From the NCBI GenBank assembly GCA_965243635.1, contig OZ251574.1, forward strand, positions 682,001-746,000: DNA of 64,000 nucleotides, read 5' to 3'. The position numbers were made by a program, and so were the translations under genes. Shown one piece after another: positions 7,984 through 17,433 of this stretch. The notes under the pieces were generated by a model that saw only the letters and a program-made list of their open reading frames with translations, was not told the origin of the DNA and ran no database searches. Position 1 is the first letter of the stretch, and every line of letters begins with the position of its first letter. Source of the stretch: Rs1 sp000416275. Its GTDB lineage: Bacteria > Pseudomonadota > Gammaproteobacteria > Pseudomonadales > Balneatricaceae.

Positions 7984-7988
7984 CGGGA

Positions 7989-8019
7989 GGAGTTCATTTT
8001 AGCTAATGAAATGAACTCC
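7989..8019. terminator. Hairpin at the right end of the IS4-family element
   Basis: GGAGTTCATTT pairs with AAATGAACTCC around a 9-nt loop directly after the transposase stop. It may end both transposase and dctQ transcription. Confidence 0.6.
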
Positions 8020-8032
8020 GAAACTTGAGTTG

Positions 8033-8593
8033 TTAATATCCATCATTTGTCTCTTTTTTTAATAAGCTAAGTTGGGTGAAATCACGGATAATTCTGGATA
8101 TAACCGCGATCCCCAATAAGGTAAAGCTCGCTGGAATGACCGCTTTAATTGCCCATCGATAAGGCAAGCCCGATGGCGAATCTGAGTGTTCATTGACTCG
8201 CCAAGCATCCATAGTAAAATCAATACCGTGTAAAACAACGATACTGATGAAGGGCAGCACTAATAAAAGATTGCCCAATATTTCAATAACATGCTTAGTT
8301 TTTGGCTGGTAGGTGGCGTAAAACAAGTCGACTCTGACATTGATATTCGTCACTTGAGCAAAACATAAGCCAAACATCACGCCCAACGCGTAAAGATGCC
8401 ATTGCAGCTCTTCCAAAACAATTAAGCCGCTGGAGAAGCCTTTGCGCAATATCACCTGAGTGATGATCACTAACACTAAAATCACATAAACGGCAGCGAT
8501 TACATGCCCTATTCTTTTAAGCGCATTATCCAAATAGTCAGATATTGCTAATGTCCTTGGTTCGAGGTGTTTCACTGTAATCCTCATCCTCAT
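8033..8593 (-). CDS. dctQ: TRAP transporter small membrane subunit DctQ
   Basis: A membrane protein of about 186 residues with four transmembrane helices, typical of DctQ (Pfam DctQ). It shows the conserved EELQWHLYALGVMFGL segment and the later NEHSDSPSGLPYRW loop. DctQ joins DctM and the periplasmic DctP in sodium-driven uptake of organic acids. The start is uncertain: ATG 8593 is given, while GTG 8575 has a better SD (GATGAGG). Its natural downstream partner dctM was one gap of about 13 bp away before an IS4-family element inserted right after the stop codon and an inversion carried dctM to 58.4 kb. Confidence 0.88.
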   Translation of the reverse strand: MRMRITVKHLEPRTLAISDYLDNALKRIGHVIAAVYVILVLVIITQVILRKGFSSGLIVLEELQWHLYALGVMFGLCFAQVTNINVRVDLFYATYQPKTKHVIEILGNLLLVLPFISIVVLHGIDFTMDAWRVNEHSDSPSGLPYRWAIKAVIPASFTLLGIAVISRIIRDFTQLSLLKKETNDGY

Positions 8594-8686
8594 CACTTGG
8601 TTAATTGCTATCGCTCAATCGGAGTCAGAAGATAACTACGGCATATTTTGTGGCGCAATGTTGCCATCTAATATTGAGCGGTAAAA

Positions 8687-8720
8687 CCAAGAAGATCAAA
8701 ACGCTGTTTGATCTTCTGGT
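8687..8720 (-). promoter_or_regulatory. Intercistronic hairpin between dctP and dctQ
   Basis: AGAAGATCAAA pairs with TTTGATCTTCT around a 6-nt loop. Such hairpins between a binding-protein gene and its permease genes commonly protect or terminate part of the transcript, giving more binding protein than permease. Confidence 0.6.
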
Positions 8721-8784
8721 ACTGAGTGCTTCCTTGAGTTAGGCGTCGATTCACCGAACCTCCTAACTCTGTAGTGATGGCAAT

Positions 8785-9852
8785 TTATGGCTTAACTTTT
8801 TCTCTAGGTAGGTAAGCGTAAGATTCCCAAAGATCGTAGCCCTTTCTAAAGCCGCTCATGTCGTCCCAAACCTTTTTAAAGAATTGATTCTCGGTTTGCT
8901 CTATAACAACCTCGTCCCAAGCGGTTTTAAAGGTCTTTAACATCAATGGATTCCAATAGCGAAGCTTCACGCCTTTCTCTGCTGACTTTGCCAACACCTC
9001 AAACTGATTGGCTTCTCCCTCCGCCAATGATTCGACAACTGAAGCTTTACAAGTGGTCTCAACAACTTCCTGCTGATAGCTAGACATTGCCTGCCAAGTG
9101 TCTTTATTGATTAATAACTCATGTAGTGTCGCCTGCTGATGCCACCCTGGGAAATAGTTATATTTGACAATTTTATGAAAGCCTAAACGCTGATCTATCT
9201 GTGGCAGAGAAAACTCAGTGGCATCAATCGCCCCTTTTTCCAGCGCCCCGAAGATTTCTCCACCGGGTAACTGCACTGTACCAACCCCTAATTTTTCCAT
9301 CACTTTCGCGCCTAAACCAAAGAAGCGCATATTCAAGCCCTTTAAGTCATCGGGCTTGTCAATCGGTTTGGCAAACCATCCTGAAGTTTCAGGTGGGTTA
9401 ATTGCGCAGGGGATGGTATGGACTTTATAGCCGTGTGTATCGTACATTTCCTGCCACAACTTACGACCATTGCCATAGTATATCCAAGCGAGATATTCAC
9501 TAGCTTCCGGTCCAAAAGGTACCGCTGAAAACAGCGCCGAGGCGGGGATTTTACCCTGCCAATAGCCTGGCGTAGCATAACCTGAGTTAAACTTTCCGGC
9601 GGAGACCGCTCCCAGTATTTCAGAGGGTGCCACCAACTTCCCAGGCTCGTAAACTTTCATTTTTATCGAGCCTTTACTCAGCACATGTAAGCGCTTAGCC
9701 ACTTCGAGAATTGGCGAGCCCAACGCGGGTAAATTAGTGCCAAATGCGATCTGCGTTTTAAGCAGTACATTTTTCTCCTCTGCTATTGCGTTCCCTGCAA
9801 CAACACTGGATACCAAGCTGGCGATTAATAACATTTTAGTCATTCTTTTCAT
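8785..9852 (-). CDS. dctP: TRAP transporter periplasmic solute-binding protein DctP
   Basis: A 355-residue protein with a 24-residue signal peptide (KRMTKMLL... ending AIA-EE). The DctP domain contains the family arginine motif (GLNMRFFGLGAKVMEKLG) and the segments GGEIFGALEKGAIDATE and YFPGWHQQ. These resemble TakP-like binding proteins for 2-oxo or 2-hydroxy monocarboxylates. Together with the glycerate kinase and CdaR regulator nearby, I infer glycerate or a similar hydroxy acid as substrate. The permease subunits are dctQ (next gene) and dctM, now at 58392-59756. Element A copy 1 lies upstream, between pyk and dctP. Confidence 0.9.
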   Translation of the reverse strand: MKRMTKMLLIASLVSSVVAGNAIAEEKNVLLKTQIAFGTNLPALGSPILEVAKRLHVLSKGSIKMKVYEPGKLVAPSEILGAVSAGKFNSGYATPGYWQGKIPASALFSAVPFGPEASEYLAWIYYGNGRKLWQEMYDTHGYKVHTIPCAINPPETSGWFAKPIDKPDDLKGLNMRFFGLGAKVMEKLGVGTVQLPGGEIFGALEKGAIDATEFSLPQIDQRLGFHKIVKYNYFPGWHQQATLHELLINKDTWQAMSSYQQEVVETTCKASVVESLAEGEANQFEVLAKSAEKGVKLRYWNPLMLKTFKTAWDEVVIEQTENQFFKKVWDDMSGFRKGYDLWESYAYLPREKVKP

Positions 9853-9896
9853 GGTTATTCCTCATCTTTATTTTTATGGATTGAGTTTTTCATTAT

Positions 9897-9967
9897 CCTG
9901 AATCCGTAACTTCAAAGTGAATACAGGGTGTAAGATATTGGTTTTACAGTGCAGCCACTGATTCAGG
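9897..9967 (-). mobile_element. Element A copy 1, internally deleted (71 bp)
   Basis: It retains both ends of element A (CCTGAATCCGTAACTTCA and CACTGATTCAGG) and lacks the middle. It sits 45 bp upstream of the dctP start, in the likely promoter or leader. Confidence 0.8.
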
Positions 9968-10067
9968 ATTCTATTAATGGTTATTTCGTTTAGAGCGGGC
10001 GATTGCTTGCGAAGTCGATGCGCTAGATGGCGCTCTGTCTGACATTAGATACAGCTGGGGGCTCAGA

Positions 10068-11510
10068 CTATTGAATCTTCGCTCCTACTCTTACGATCTT
10101 CAGTGTATTAGTGCCGCCATTAACGTTGACGTAGTCCCCCTTAGTGATAATCACCACATCGCCATCAGCGACAGCTCCGGCTGTTAATAGACAATCGACA
10201 GCAGCTTGGTTAATCGCTGGAGGCGGCAAAGTGGATAGATCAAAAGAAATCGGTTGCACACCGCGCATTAATGCCATGCGCTGTTGTGTCGATTGCTTGG
10301 GAGTCAGTGCAAAAATCGGTAGGCCCGAGCTGATACGCGACATCAGCAGCGGAGTGCCGCCAGTGGCAGTCATGCAAACAATAGCTTTTACGCCACTTAA
10401 ATGATTGGCGGCGTACATAGCCGCGAGGCCAATTACTTCATCAATATCATCAAAAGCCTGATTGATACGATGCTTAGAAAGTTTGGTTTGCGGATGATTT
10501 TCAGCACCTAGAATAACCCGTACAGTGGCCGCTACCGCTGCAACTGGATACTCTCCTGCCGCCGTCTCTGCCGAGAGCATCACAGCGTCAGTGCCATCTA
10601 GCACAGCGTTGGCCACATCAAACACTTCTGCTCTGGTCGGCAGTGGACTGTGGATCATTGATTCCATCATCTGCGTGGCGGTGATCACTAGTGTATTGAG
10701 CTGTCGGGCGCGCTTGATGATGTGCTTTTGCACTGCCATAAGCTCCGCATCGCCAATTTCCACACCTAAATCTCCCCGCGCTACCATCACCCCATCAGAA
10801 ACTTCGATAATGCCATCTAAGGTTGCTGGAACAACCGCCTCTGCGCGTTCAATTTTCGCGATAATCCCTGCATCGCAACCCGCCTCATCTAATAGCTTTC
10901 TCGCATAGCGCATATCTTCAGCATTGCGTGGAAAAGAAACCGCTATATAGTCGACACCTATCTGTGCTGCAGATTTTATGTCTCTTTTATCTTTGTCAGT
11001 CAGCGCTTGTGCGGATAATCCACCACCCTGACGATTGATGCCTTTATTATCAGAGAGCACTCCGCCCACGACCACCGTACAGATAAGCTGTTGGCCGCTA
11101 ATTTTATCGATATTCAACACCACCCGCCCATCATCTAACAACAACACGTCACCGCAGCTACAGTCCCGCACTAAAGCTTTGTAATCTATGCCGACGATCT
11201 GACTGTTGCCTGCCTCGGCATCGTACTGTGTATCTAAAATAAAACTCTGCCCGACTATCAACAGCACCTTAGCTTCTACAAACTTAGCAATCCGAATTTT
11301 AGGCCCTTGCAAATCTCCTAAAATAGCCACCACTTTGTCAGCTTTTGCCGCGCACTCACGTACCCATTGCGCTCGCTGCTGATGCTCTTGGATTGTCCCA
11401 TGAGAAAAATTCAAACGTACAACATTGACGCCAGCGGCTATTATTTCGCTGATTAAAAGTCGACTATTTGTCGCAGGCCCAAGTGTTGCTATAACTTTAG
11501 TTCTTCTCAT
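10068..11510 (-). CDS. pyk: Pyruvate kinase
   Basis: A 480-residue cytoplasmic enzyme that converts phosphoenolpyruvate and ADP to pyruvate and ATP. It begins MRRTKVIATLGPAT, with NFSHG for substrate binding. The signature IIAKIERAEAV carries the catalytic lysine, followed by the metal-site loop MVARGDLGVEIG and the ITATQMMESMI motif. The C-terminal allosteric domain is complete. Its position between the glycerate kinase and the TRAP genes, all on one strand, suggests that it drains 2-phosphoglycerate (via enolase) made by the kinase. Element B2, with its passengers, now separates it from the kinase gene. The start ATG is unambiguous. Confidence 0.95.
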   Translation of the reverse strand: MRRTKVIATLGPATNSRLLISEIIAAGVNVVRLNFSHGTIQEHQQRAQWVRECAAKADKVVAILGDLQGPKIRIAKFVEAKVLLIVGQSFILDTQYDAEAGNSQIVGIDYKALVRDCSCGDVLLLDDGRVVLNIDKISGQQLICTVVVGGVLSDNKGINRQGGGLSAQALTDKDKRDIKSAAQIGVDYIAVSFPRNAEDMRYARKLLDEAGCDAGIIAKIERAEAVVPATLDGIIEVSDGVMVARGDLGVEIGDAELMAVQKHIIKRARQLNTLVITATQMMESMIHSPLPTRAEVFDVANAVLDGTDAVMLSAETAAGEYPVAAVAATVRVILGAENHPQTKLSKHRINQAFDDIDEVIGLAAMYAANHLSGVKAIVCMTATGGTPLLMSRISSGLPIFALTPKQSTQQRMALMRGVQPISFDLSTLPPPAINQAAVDCLLTAGAVADGDVVIITKGDYVNVNGGTNTLKIVRVGAKIQ

Positions 11511-11845
11511 TTAAACAGTTCCAAGCAATAATTTATTAGCCTCTATTATGCGCAAATGGTCGAATCTAAACTTCGGCGGTTCTACGAAAACACTCGGTTA
11601 AATGCACTTTTTTTTAGGCAATTGCACAAATTTTTGAGTACTCGGCCCACCTATAAAGATTTTTCTGATTAGCCCTGTGTCTCCGCCAAGCAAAAGATGC
11701 TTTTATTCTCTTCTCTGTGCTCTCTGTGTCCTCTGTGGTAAAACCAATCCTTTAAAGAATTTTTCACCACAGAGGACACAGAGGCGCTGCGCTGCACAGA
11801 GGAAAAACAAAACACTAGCTGGTTTGCGTTGTGTCTTCACAGACT

Positions 11846-12005
11846 CCTGAATCAGTGACTTCACTGCACCACATAGCGCAAGCTCTTGATTCTACAGCGG
11901 TTAGAAAAATGCCCACTGAACCTACGGGTGCAGCTAAGATTTTTCAATTCCACTGTAAAACCAATATCTTACACTCTGTATTCACTTTGAAGTCACGGAT
12001 TCAGG
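11846..12005 (+). mobile_element. Element A copy 2 (160 bp) nested in element B2
   Basis: The ends CCTGAATCAGTGACTTCA and TGAAGTCACGGATTCAGG are flanked by the duplication AGACT on both sides. Element B1 has a single, uninterrupted copy of this target (ACAGACTGGCCTAAA on its complement), which proves the insertion and its 5-bp duplication. Confidence 0.9.
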
Positions 12006-12090
12006 AGACTGGCCTAAGGTAAAAAAATTTACAAATAAATGACTTGGCTAAAATTCAAGCTGTTATTAAATGCTAAAAACATAGCGCAAC

Positions 12091-14037
12091 GTAACTTCTC
12101 AATAACTCGGGGCAGAACGTCAATATAAATCATTTTCTCTTGACAGGGTTTTAGTCCAAAAGTCGTTAAAATTAAAGACCACTTCCCTTCTTCTTTAAAG
12201 TAGCAGCACCGCGTTATACCAGTCCATGTGAGTGGTTTATTTATTTTATACACTCGCGGGTTGCGACTAACTATTTAAATGCCTCAAACCTCTTCACAGA
12301 AGCAAAAATATCACCTAAAAAAGCCATGGTAAGATAACCTTATCATTCGCTGCTATGACTTAAACCTTTGAAAAAACTCCCTACTTTACCTGATATTCCA
12401 GAAAGTGAACAAACTCCGGTAGTCAAAAGCTTACTACTGATAGTAGAGCAATGCTTTCAAAGTATTCAGCAGCAAGCCGAAGAGATCGAGCGGCTCAAAG
12501 ATGAAGTGCGCGTACTAAAAAAGCAGAAAAAACGGCCCACTTTCAAACCAAGTAACTTGGACAAAGAAACAGATAAATCGACGGGCGATGATTCAGTATC
12601 GACAGAAAACAAAAAGCGGCCAGGCTCAAAGAAACGCTCTAAAAATGTGAATCTAACTATCCATGACGATCAAGTGGTTCAACCGCAAGACGGTATCCCT
12701 CCAGGAGCTCGCTTTAAAGGATACCGGGATTTTATTGTTCAGGAGTTGGTTATTGGCACAAAAAACACCCGTTATCGTCTCGCCCGTTATGTCACACCAG
12801 ACGGCCAAACCCTCACCGCTAAATTACCTAAAGAATTGAACGGGCTGCATTACGGTCCTTATTTACTCAGCTATGTCCTTTATCAACACCATCACTGTCA
12901 TGTCACCCAACCTCTATTGCTAGAGCAACTGCGAGAATGGGGGATTGATATCTCCGCCGGTCAAATCAATCGCCTTTTATCCGAGGGAAAATCTCAATTT
13001 CATCAGGAAAAGAACGACATTTTAAAAGCGGGTTTAGCTTTGTCCGATTATGTCACTGTTGACGATTCAGGTGCTCGCCATAAAGGGGTCAACGGTTATG
13101 TCACTCAAATAGGCAACGAGTATTTTGCTTGGTTTGAATCGACAGGCTCTAAGAGTAGGGTTAATTTTTTGGAATTGCTCTGTGCGGGGGATAAAAGTTA
13201 TCGTATTAATCATCACGCTGAGTCTTACTGGGTAGATCAAAAATTACCGCATGTCCCACTAAAGCTTCTCTTAGAGAGTGGCTTGTCGCATTTTGCTAAT
13301 GCCCTGCGTTGGGAGGAGCATCTTGATGAGCAGGGAATCAACTCGGCGCGCCACCGTCGTATTGCGACGGAAGGCGCTTTACTTGGTAATGTGCAGCATC
13401 AAAACCGGTGCCAGAACTTAGTCATACTCAGTGACGGGGCGGGTCAGTTCAATATTCTGCAGCACGCATTGTGCTGGATTCATACTGAGCGTTTGGTACA
13501 CACAATGCTGCCGTTAAACGAATGGCACCGAGAGGATATAGCGAAAGTACGCGGTGAAATTTGGGATTTATATCGAGGCCTAAAAACGTATAAAGTCCGG
13601 CCAGGTTCCGATCAGAAAGCCGCGCTGGAGACTTTTTTTGACGAGATTTTTACGCAGCGAACACGTTATGAGTCTTTAAACCAATTGCTCAAGCGGATCT
13701 ACAAAAACAAAGCGAAATTACTGCGAGTATTAGCACGTCCTGAAATTCCCTTACATACCAATGGTAGTGAAACAGATATCAGGGATTTCGTAAAAAAGAG
13801 AAAGATCAGTGGAGGTACTCGCAGTGATGTTGGAAGAGAGTGCCGAGATACATTTTCCAGTCTAAAAAAGACTTGTCGAAAGCTTGGTGTGTCATTTTGG
13901 GACTATATATTGGATAGAAATTCTGGGATTGGGGATATCCCCCCATTGGCAGAATTAATTCGTCGAGAAGTAGCCGCTGACTAGGGCTTTAATTGGCGTA
14001 AGCTATAGTAGATTGCCCCGTGTTATTGAGAAGTTAC
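12091..14037 (+). mobile_element. IS66-family element copy 2 (1947 bp)
   Basis: It is complete, with an identical 8-bp duplication AGCGCAAC on both sides (12083-12090 and 14038-14045). It inserted into element B2. The matching flanks show that it has not taken part in rearrangement. Confidence 0.95.
12368..13984 (+). CDS. IS66-family transposase, copy 2
   Basis: 538 residues, intact, TTG start. It is identical to copy 1 except for Arg instead of Gln in YKVRPGSDQ. The catalytic DDE residues are all present, so it is a likely active source of transposase. Confidence 0.93.
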   Translation: MKKLPTLPDIPESEQTPVVKSLLLIVEQCFQSIQQQAEEIERLKDEVRVLKKQKKRPTFKPSNLDKETDKSTGDDSVSTENKKRPGSKKRSKNVNLTIHDDQVVQPQDGIPPGARFKGYRDFIVQELVIGTKNTRYRLARYVTPDGQTLTAKLPKELNGLHYGPYLLSYVLYQHHHCHVTQPLLLEQLREWGIDISAGQINRLLSEGKSQFHQEKNDILKAGLALSDYVTVDDSGARHKGVNGYVTQIGNEYFAWFESTGSKSRVNFLELLCAGDKSYRINHHAESYWVDQKLPHVPLKLLLESGLSHFANALRWEEHLDEQGINSARHRRIATEGALLGNVQHQNRCQNLVILSDGAGQFNILQHALCWIHTERLVHTMLPLNEWHREDIAKVRGEIWDLYRGLKTYKVRPGSDQKAALETFFDEIFTQRTRYESLNQLLKRIYKNKAKLLRVLARPEIPLHTNGSETDIRDFVKKRKISGGTRSDVGRECRDTFSSLKKTCRKLGVSFWDYILDRNSGIGDIPPLAELIRREVAAD

Positions 14038-14126
14038 AGCGCAACTACTTAACTTGTTGTAATTAATCACTTTATTAGACAGCCGCCAAGTTAAACTGAG
14101 TATTATGGTCAATCAGAAAGATTTTT

Positions 14127-14386
14127 CTGAGACCGAATATTTTCGTTAAAGGAAGAGTTGCCAATTAATTCGTCAAATTAACTATGTACATTAATCAGTG
14201 TCACGCTCCCCGCCAGCTGAGTGAAACGCGCTATTGTTGATAACAAAATTGAACGAGAGGGATAGCTGGCAATGTGAAGAAGCTAGCATCGAGGAAATAG
14301 ATCTGCTGAGGATAATTATCGATAGTGGCTCGGCCATCAAGATAAGATCAGCAAATAGGCGCCGAAGCTAGCTGTTGTTCGGATAC
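14127..14386. other. Intergenic stretch, nothing recognised
   Basis: The 260 bp between element B2 and the glycerate kinase gene show no open frame with a credible ribosome binding site, no strong terminator and no match to the repeat families described here. Confidence 0.5.
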
Positions 14387-15532
14387 TCAGCGCCGAATTT
14401 GAGCGCCTAGCAACCAAACTTTAGCGATATTTCGAGCACAGTGCTGTAAGTTGACCTCAGCATCTGCAAGCGCACTTTCGAGGCTGACCACTCCCCTGAC
14501 AATGCTGAACATCGCGTCAATCCCCTCCTCATAGACGACATCGGCATCATCGCTGACGCAACCGGCTATCGCCAATACCTGGCAATCAAAGTCTTTAGCT
14601 CGCCTGGCGACACCGACCGGCGTTTTGCCATAAATACTTTGGCTGTCGATCCGCCCCTCTCCAGTAATCAGCAGATCTGTAGTAGCTAAGTAGCGATTGA
14701 TATCAACGGCGTCTAATACTATTTCTATACCGGGTTTTAGCTCGGCATTAAAAAAGGCTAAAAGTACCGCGCCAATCCCTCCTGCAGCGCCTGCACCTGA
14801 GACTTGGCTGACGCTACAGCCGTTGGTTTGAAAAATTATTTCGGCAAAATGTGCCAAATTTTTATCCAATTGTGCAACCATTTCAGGCGTTGCACCTTTT
14901 TGCACCGCATAGGTATAAGATGCACCTGCCGGCCCCGTTAAGGGATTATTTACATCACAGGCCGCTGCAAATTTAACTCCGGCTAAGCGAGGATCTAACT
15001 CACTGATATCAATACTATGCAACTCGGAAAGACCGCCCCCGCCGACCGATAATGGCTGTTTATCCCGATCTAGCAACTTGGCACCCAGTGCTTGTAATAA
15101 CCCAGCACCTGCATCATTGGTGGCGCTACCGCCGAGCCCGAGAATAATATGCTTTACGCCGTGATCCAGCGCTGCTTTGATTAACTCACCGGTACCAAAG
15201 CTGGTAGTTAGCAAAGGATTTCTGCGACATTTCGGGACTAAGTGCAAGCCCCCCGCTTCAGCTGTTTCGATGATTGCGCTGTGCTGATTACCGAGAATCC
15301 CCCAGCTGGCGGTCACTTTTTCTCCCAGCGGCCCCATCACTTCACTTGTATACAGTTCACCTTTAGTGGCCGCGACTAAAGAGGCGGTCGTGCCCTCGCC
15401 GCCATCCGCCATCGGCAGACACACATAATTGGCATCGGGAAATATTTCTGCAAAACCTGAGCGAATTGCCTGCGCGACCGCAGAGGCTGAGAGGCTTTCT
15501 TTAAAAGAATCTGGAGCAATTAAAATATTCAT
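14387..15532 (-). CDS. glxK: Glycerate kinase (GarK/GlxK family)
   Basis: A 381-residue enzyme of the type I glycerate kinase family. It opens with MNILIAPDSFKESLSA and has the phosphate-binding GGEGTTASLV, the glycine-rich LGLGGSATNDAGAG and the C-terminal LITGEGRIDSQS. E. coli members make 2-phosphoglycerate from D-glycerate. I chose ATG 15532 because the family begins MKIVIAPDSFKES; the longer frame adds 14 unrelated residues. The gene is adjacent to and co-directional with a CdaR-type regulator and upstream of pyk and the TRAP genes, so a glycerate uptake and use pathway is the natural reading. Confidence 0.93.
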   Translation of the reverse strand: MNILIAPDSFKESLSASAVAQAIRSGFAEIFPDANYVCLPMADGGEGTTASLVAATKGELYTSEVMGPLGEKVTASWGILGNQHSAIIETAEAGGLHLVPKCRRNPLLTTSFGTGELIKAALDHGVKHIILGLGGSATNDAGAGLLQALGAKLLDRDKQPLSVGGGGLSELHSIDISELDPRLAGVKFAAACDVNNPLTGPAGASYTYAVQKGATPEMVAQLDKNLAHFAEIIFQTNGCSVSQVSGAGAAGGIGAVLLAFFNAELKPGIEIVLDAVDINRYLATTDLLITGEGRIDSQSIYGKTPVGVARRAKDFDCQVLAIAGCVSDDADVVYEEGIDAMFSIVRGVVSLESALADAEVNLQHCARNIAKVWLLGAQIRR

Positions 15533-15854
15533 GGATTTATTCACACTTAACTTTAGTGAGCCGCTAAATAGCAAGGTACGGGGAGCACCTTGTATTGATA
15601 GTAGTTCTGATTTAAGTGACCATTATCTTATGCTCAGCTTAAATTAACTTCGGCATACTGCCTAAAAGTGTAAATTGAATATAATTGTTTTTTGTTCAGC
15701 TGCACAATAGCCAGTGCGAATACTTGGTCTAGAGACTGCGTGCAATGTTCTGATAGTAGCCCTGCAAATTGTTTTTACAGGACTTTTTCGATTGGGCCGG
15801 TACTAGTGTGTCTGCCTGTGTGGCCGATAAATGTCCGTAAAAACAAGGAGCAAA

Positions 15855-17024
15855 CTAGTGTAGCTGCTTGCTAACTTGCATATTTGCCAATTTAAAAGCT
15901 AAGTACAAGCGCAGCAAGTCATCTATGTTGGCTAATTGTATATTGAGGATTTGATCGATTCTATCGAGCCGGTAACGCAAGGTGTTGCGATGAATATGCA
16001 GCGCATTGGCGGTTTTACCAAAGTCCGCACTGTGTTGAAAGTACACTGCTAAAGTATTTAATAGCACGGCCTTTTTATCGGCAGCCACTAGCAATTGGTA
16101 ATTGACCAGCAGCTTATCGGCACTCCAACTAGACAGCTGGCTTTTCAGCAACACATCTAAAGCGGCCGCATCGGGAAAGTACAACACCTGCTCTGGCAAA
16201 CTGAGTTTGCCCGCCGCTAAAATTTGCAAGGCGCTTTGATAGGATTTAGCTAAGCCTGCAATATCGGGAAAGTACTGCCCCATGCTGACTTTATAATGTA
16301 AGTGATACTGCTTAGCCAACAGCTGACACAAGCTTTCAAGCTGTATTTTCGCAGACCATTCATCCCAGCAGGATTGTTGAACAGTAACCGGCATTAAAAT
16401 TACGATTTGCGTAGGACAACTGATTGCCAACAGCTTGTAGGCCGCGTTGCTATCGAGCATCCGCAGCATACTTTGCAGAGTAGCCAGCGGTAAATCTTGC
16501 TGAGTATCTGCATCTGACACGTCGATAATCACGGCGACTCGGGGAATACTGAGATCGATTTTCAAGCGTTCAATGCGATCGTCAAATAAACTGCTCTTTT
16601 CAATATCACCTTGGATCAAACGACAAATAACATTCTCTAACTGTCTCTTATCCCACTGAACTTGAGCAGACAATGCCGCCTGTTCCACCATTAATTCAGA
16701 GGTCATTACTACCAGATCGGCATATTTACTAACTTCACTCGGCATGCCAGTAATGCCCACTACGCCAATTATCTCTCCATTGCAGACGATCGGTAAATTA
16801 ATTCCCTGCTGCACTCCGCTCAATGCATCGGCTTGGCGGCGATCAAAATCAACTTCTTTTTTTCGATCTAAAACATCCAGTGCCCCAGTGTGAAAAAGAC
16901 CGATCCGCTGTTGATCACCAGAGCCGACTATTTCACCCAAATGATTCATCACATTGACGTTGTACTGAATAATTTTCATCGCTCTATCGACAATCTTTTG
17001 CGCCACTTGCTGATCAATAAACAT
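15855..17024 (-). CDS. cdaR: CdaR-type sugar diacid / glycerate regulator
   Basis: A 389-residue transcription regulator. The N-terminal diacid-recognition domain (about residues 1-135) includes GVQQGINLPIVCNGEIIGVVGITG. A middle domain and a C-terminal PucR-type helix-turn-helix follow (HRNTLRYRLDRI, near residue 355). E. coli CdaR activates genes for glucarate, galactarate and glycerate use and is thought to respond to glycerate. ATG 17024 is chosen; a TTG five codons upstream is the alternative. It is probably the activator of the glycerate kinase and TRAP genes that follow on the same strand. A 322-bp gap with no clear gene separates it from the kinase. Confidence 0.9.
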   Translation of the reverse strand: MFIDQQVAQKIVDRAMKIIQYNVNVMNHLGEIVGSGDQQRIGLFHTGALDVLDRKKEVDFDRRQADALSGVQQGINLPIVCNGEIIGVVGITGMPSEVSKYADLVVMTSELMVEQAALSAQVQWDKRQLENVICRLIQGDIEKSSLFDDRIERLKIDLSIPRVAVIIDVSDADTQQDLPLATLQSMLRMLDSNAAYKLLAISCPTQIVILMPVTVQQSCWDEWSAKIQLESLCQLLAKQYHLHYKVSMGQYFPDIAGLAKSYQSALQILAAGKLSLPEQVLYFPDAAALDVLLKSQLSSWSADKLLVNYQLLVAADKKAVLLNTLAVYFQHSADFGKTANALHIHRNTLRYRLDRIDQILNIQLANIDDLLRLYLAFKLANMQVSKQLH

Positions 17025-17271
17025 ACTCGCAACTCTCAAATTATTTTATTGTGCTATTAGTTTCCATCTATAGACGAATGTCCCGCAGCTTAAATCACGC
17101 GCCGTTCAAGCGCTCGGAAATATCTGAACAAATCCCACATTGGCAGTGCACGGAGGTGGCCGATTTGTTCAGCAGCTCTCTTATTTACTCTGCCGATGAT
17201 TTTATTCACCTGCATTTAAAACAATTGAGCTGGTCGCACAACCCGCCCATTTTTTGATCGAAACTATTTAG

Positions 17272-17433
17272 TTAGTTCTCATCCAGAAACAGGGGCGTAG
17301 CGAGGCTGATCCAATAGCTCAAGATGAGCGACACTAGATATGGGCGTTTGGTTGTTCCAAATAACTATATCTAGTGGTGATTAGATTGGATTAGCGGGGC
17401 TGTCATAGTAGCTCATCGCTTCTGGATGGGAAC
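17272..17433. mobile_element. Element E copy 1 (inverted-repeat element)
   Basis: The ends GTTCTCATCCAGAAAC and GCTTCTGGATGGGAAC are imperfect inverted repeats. The direct repeat TATTTAG lies on both sides (17265-17271 and 17434-17440). An internal ACTAGATAT...ATATCTAGT palindrome is present. The right duplication overlaps the stop codon of the zinc-ribbon gene. A degenerate relative is at 25142-25212. The stretch 17025-17264 upstream holds no credible gene. Confidence 0.6.

Larger units (their letters stand above)
6406..8028 (+). mobile_element. IS4-family element, main part (left end displaced to 58343-58376)
   Basis: The right end is CCGAAACTTGA. The matching left end (read on the other strand, TCAAGTTTCGG) is missing here and lies at 58343-58376 next to dctM. 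IS66 copy 1 inserted into this element at AAAAATCA, and inversion carried the tip away. The host duplication TTAACAAC is found after the element here (as its complement) and before dctM at 58378. A hairpin (7989-8019) follows the transposase stop. Confidence 0.85.
11665..14116 (+). mobile_element. Element B copy 2, carrying element A2 and IS66 copy 2
   Basis: The flanks AAAGATTTTT at 11655-11664 and 14117-14126 form a perfect 10-bp duplication. Subtracting A2 with its 5-bp duplication (165 bp) and IS66 with its 8-bp duplication (1955 bp) leaves 332 bp, the size of copy 1 at 4082-4414. The element lies between pyk and the glycerate kinase gene. Confidence 0.88.

Noticed and set aside
11831..12022. 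Conserved-looking frames with SLHHIAQALDSTAVRK across element A copies
   Set aside because: They are translations of the MITE itself. The frame is carried by sequence identity among copies, has no consistent start or SD, and is absent from the deleted copies.
17051..17257. 68-residue open frame upstream of cdaR
   Set aside because: It has no SD, no homology that I recognise, and overlaps a region with a diverged repeat-like stretch. Coding is not supported.
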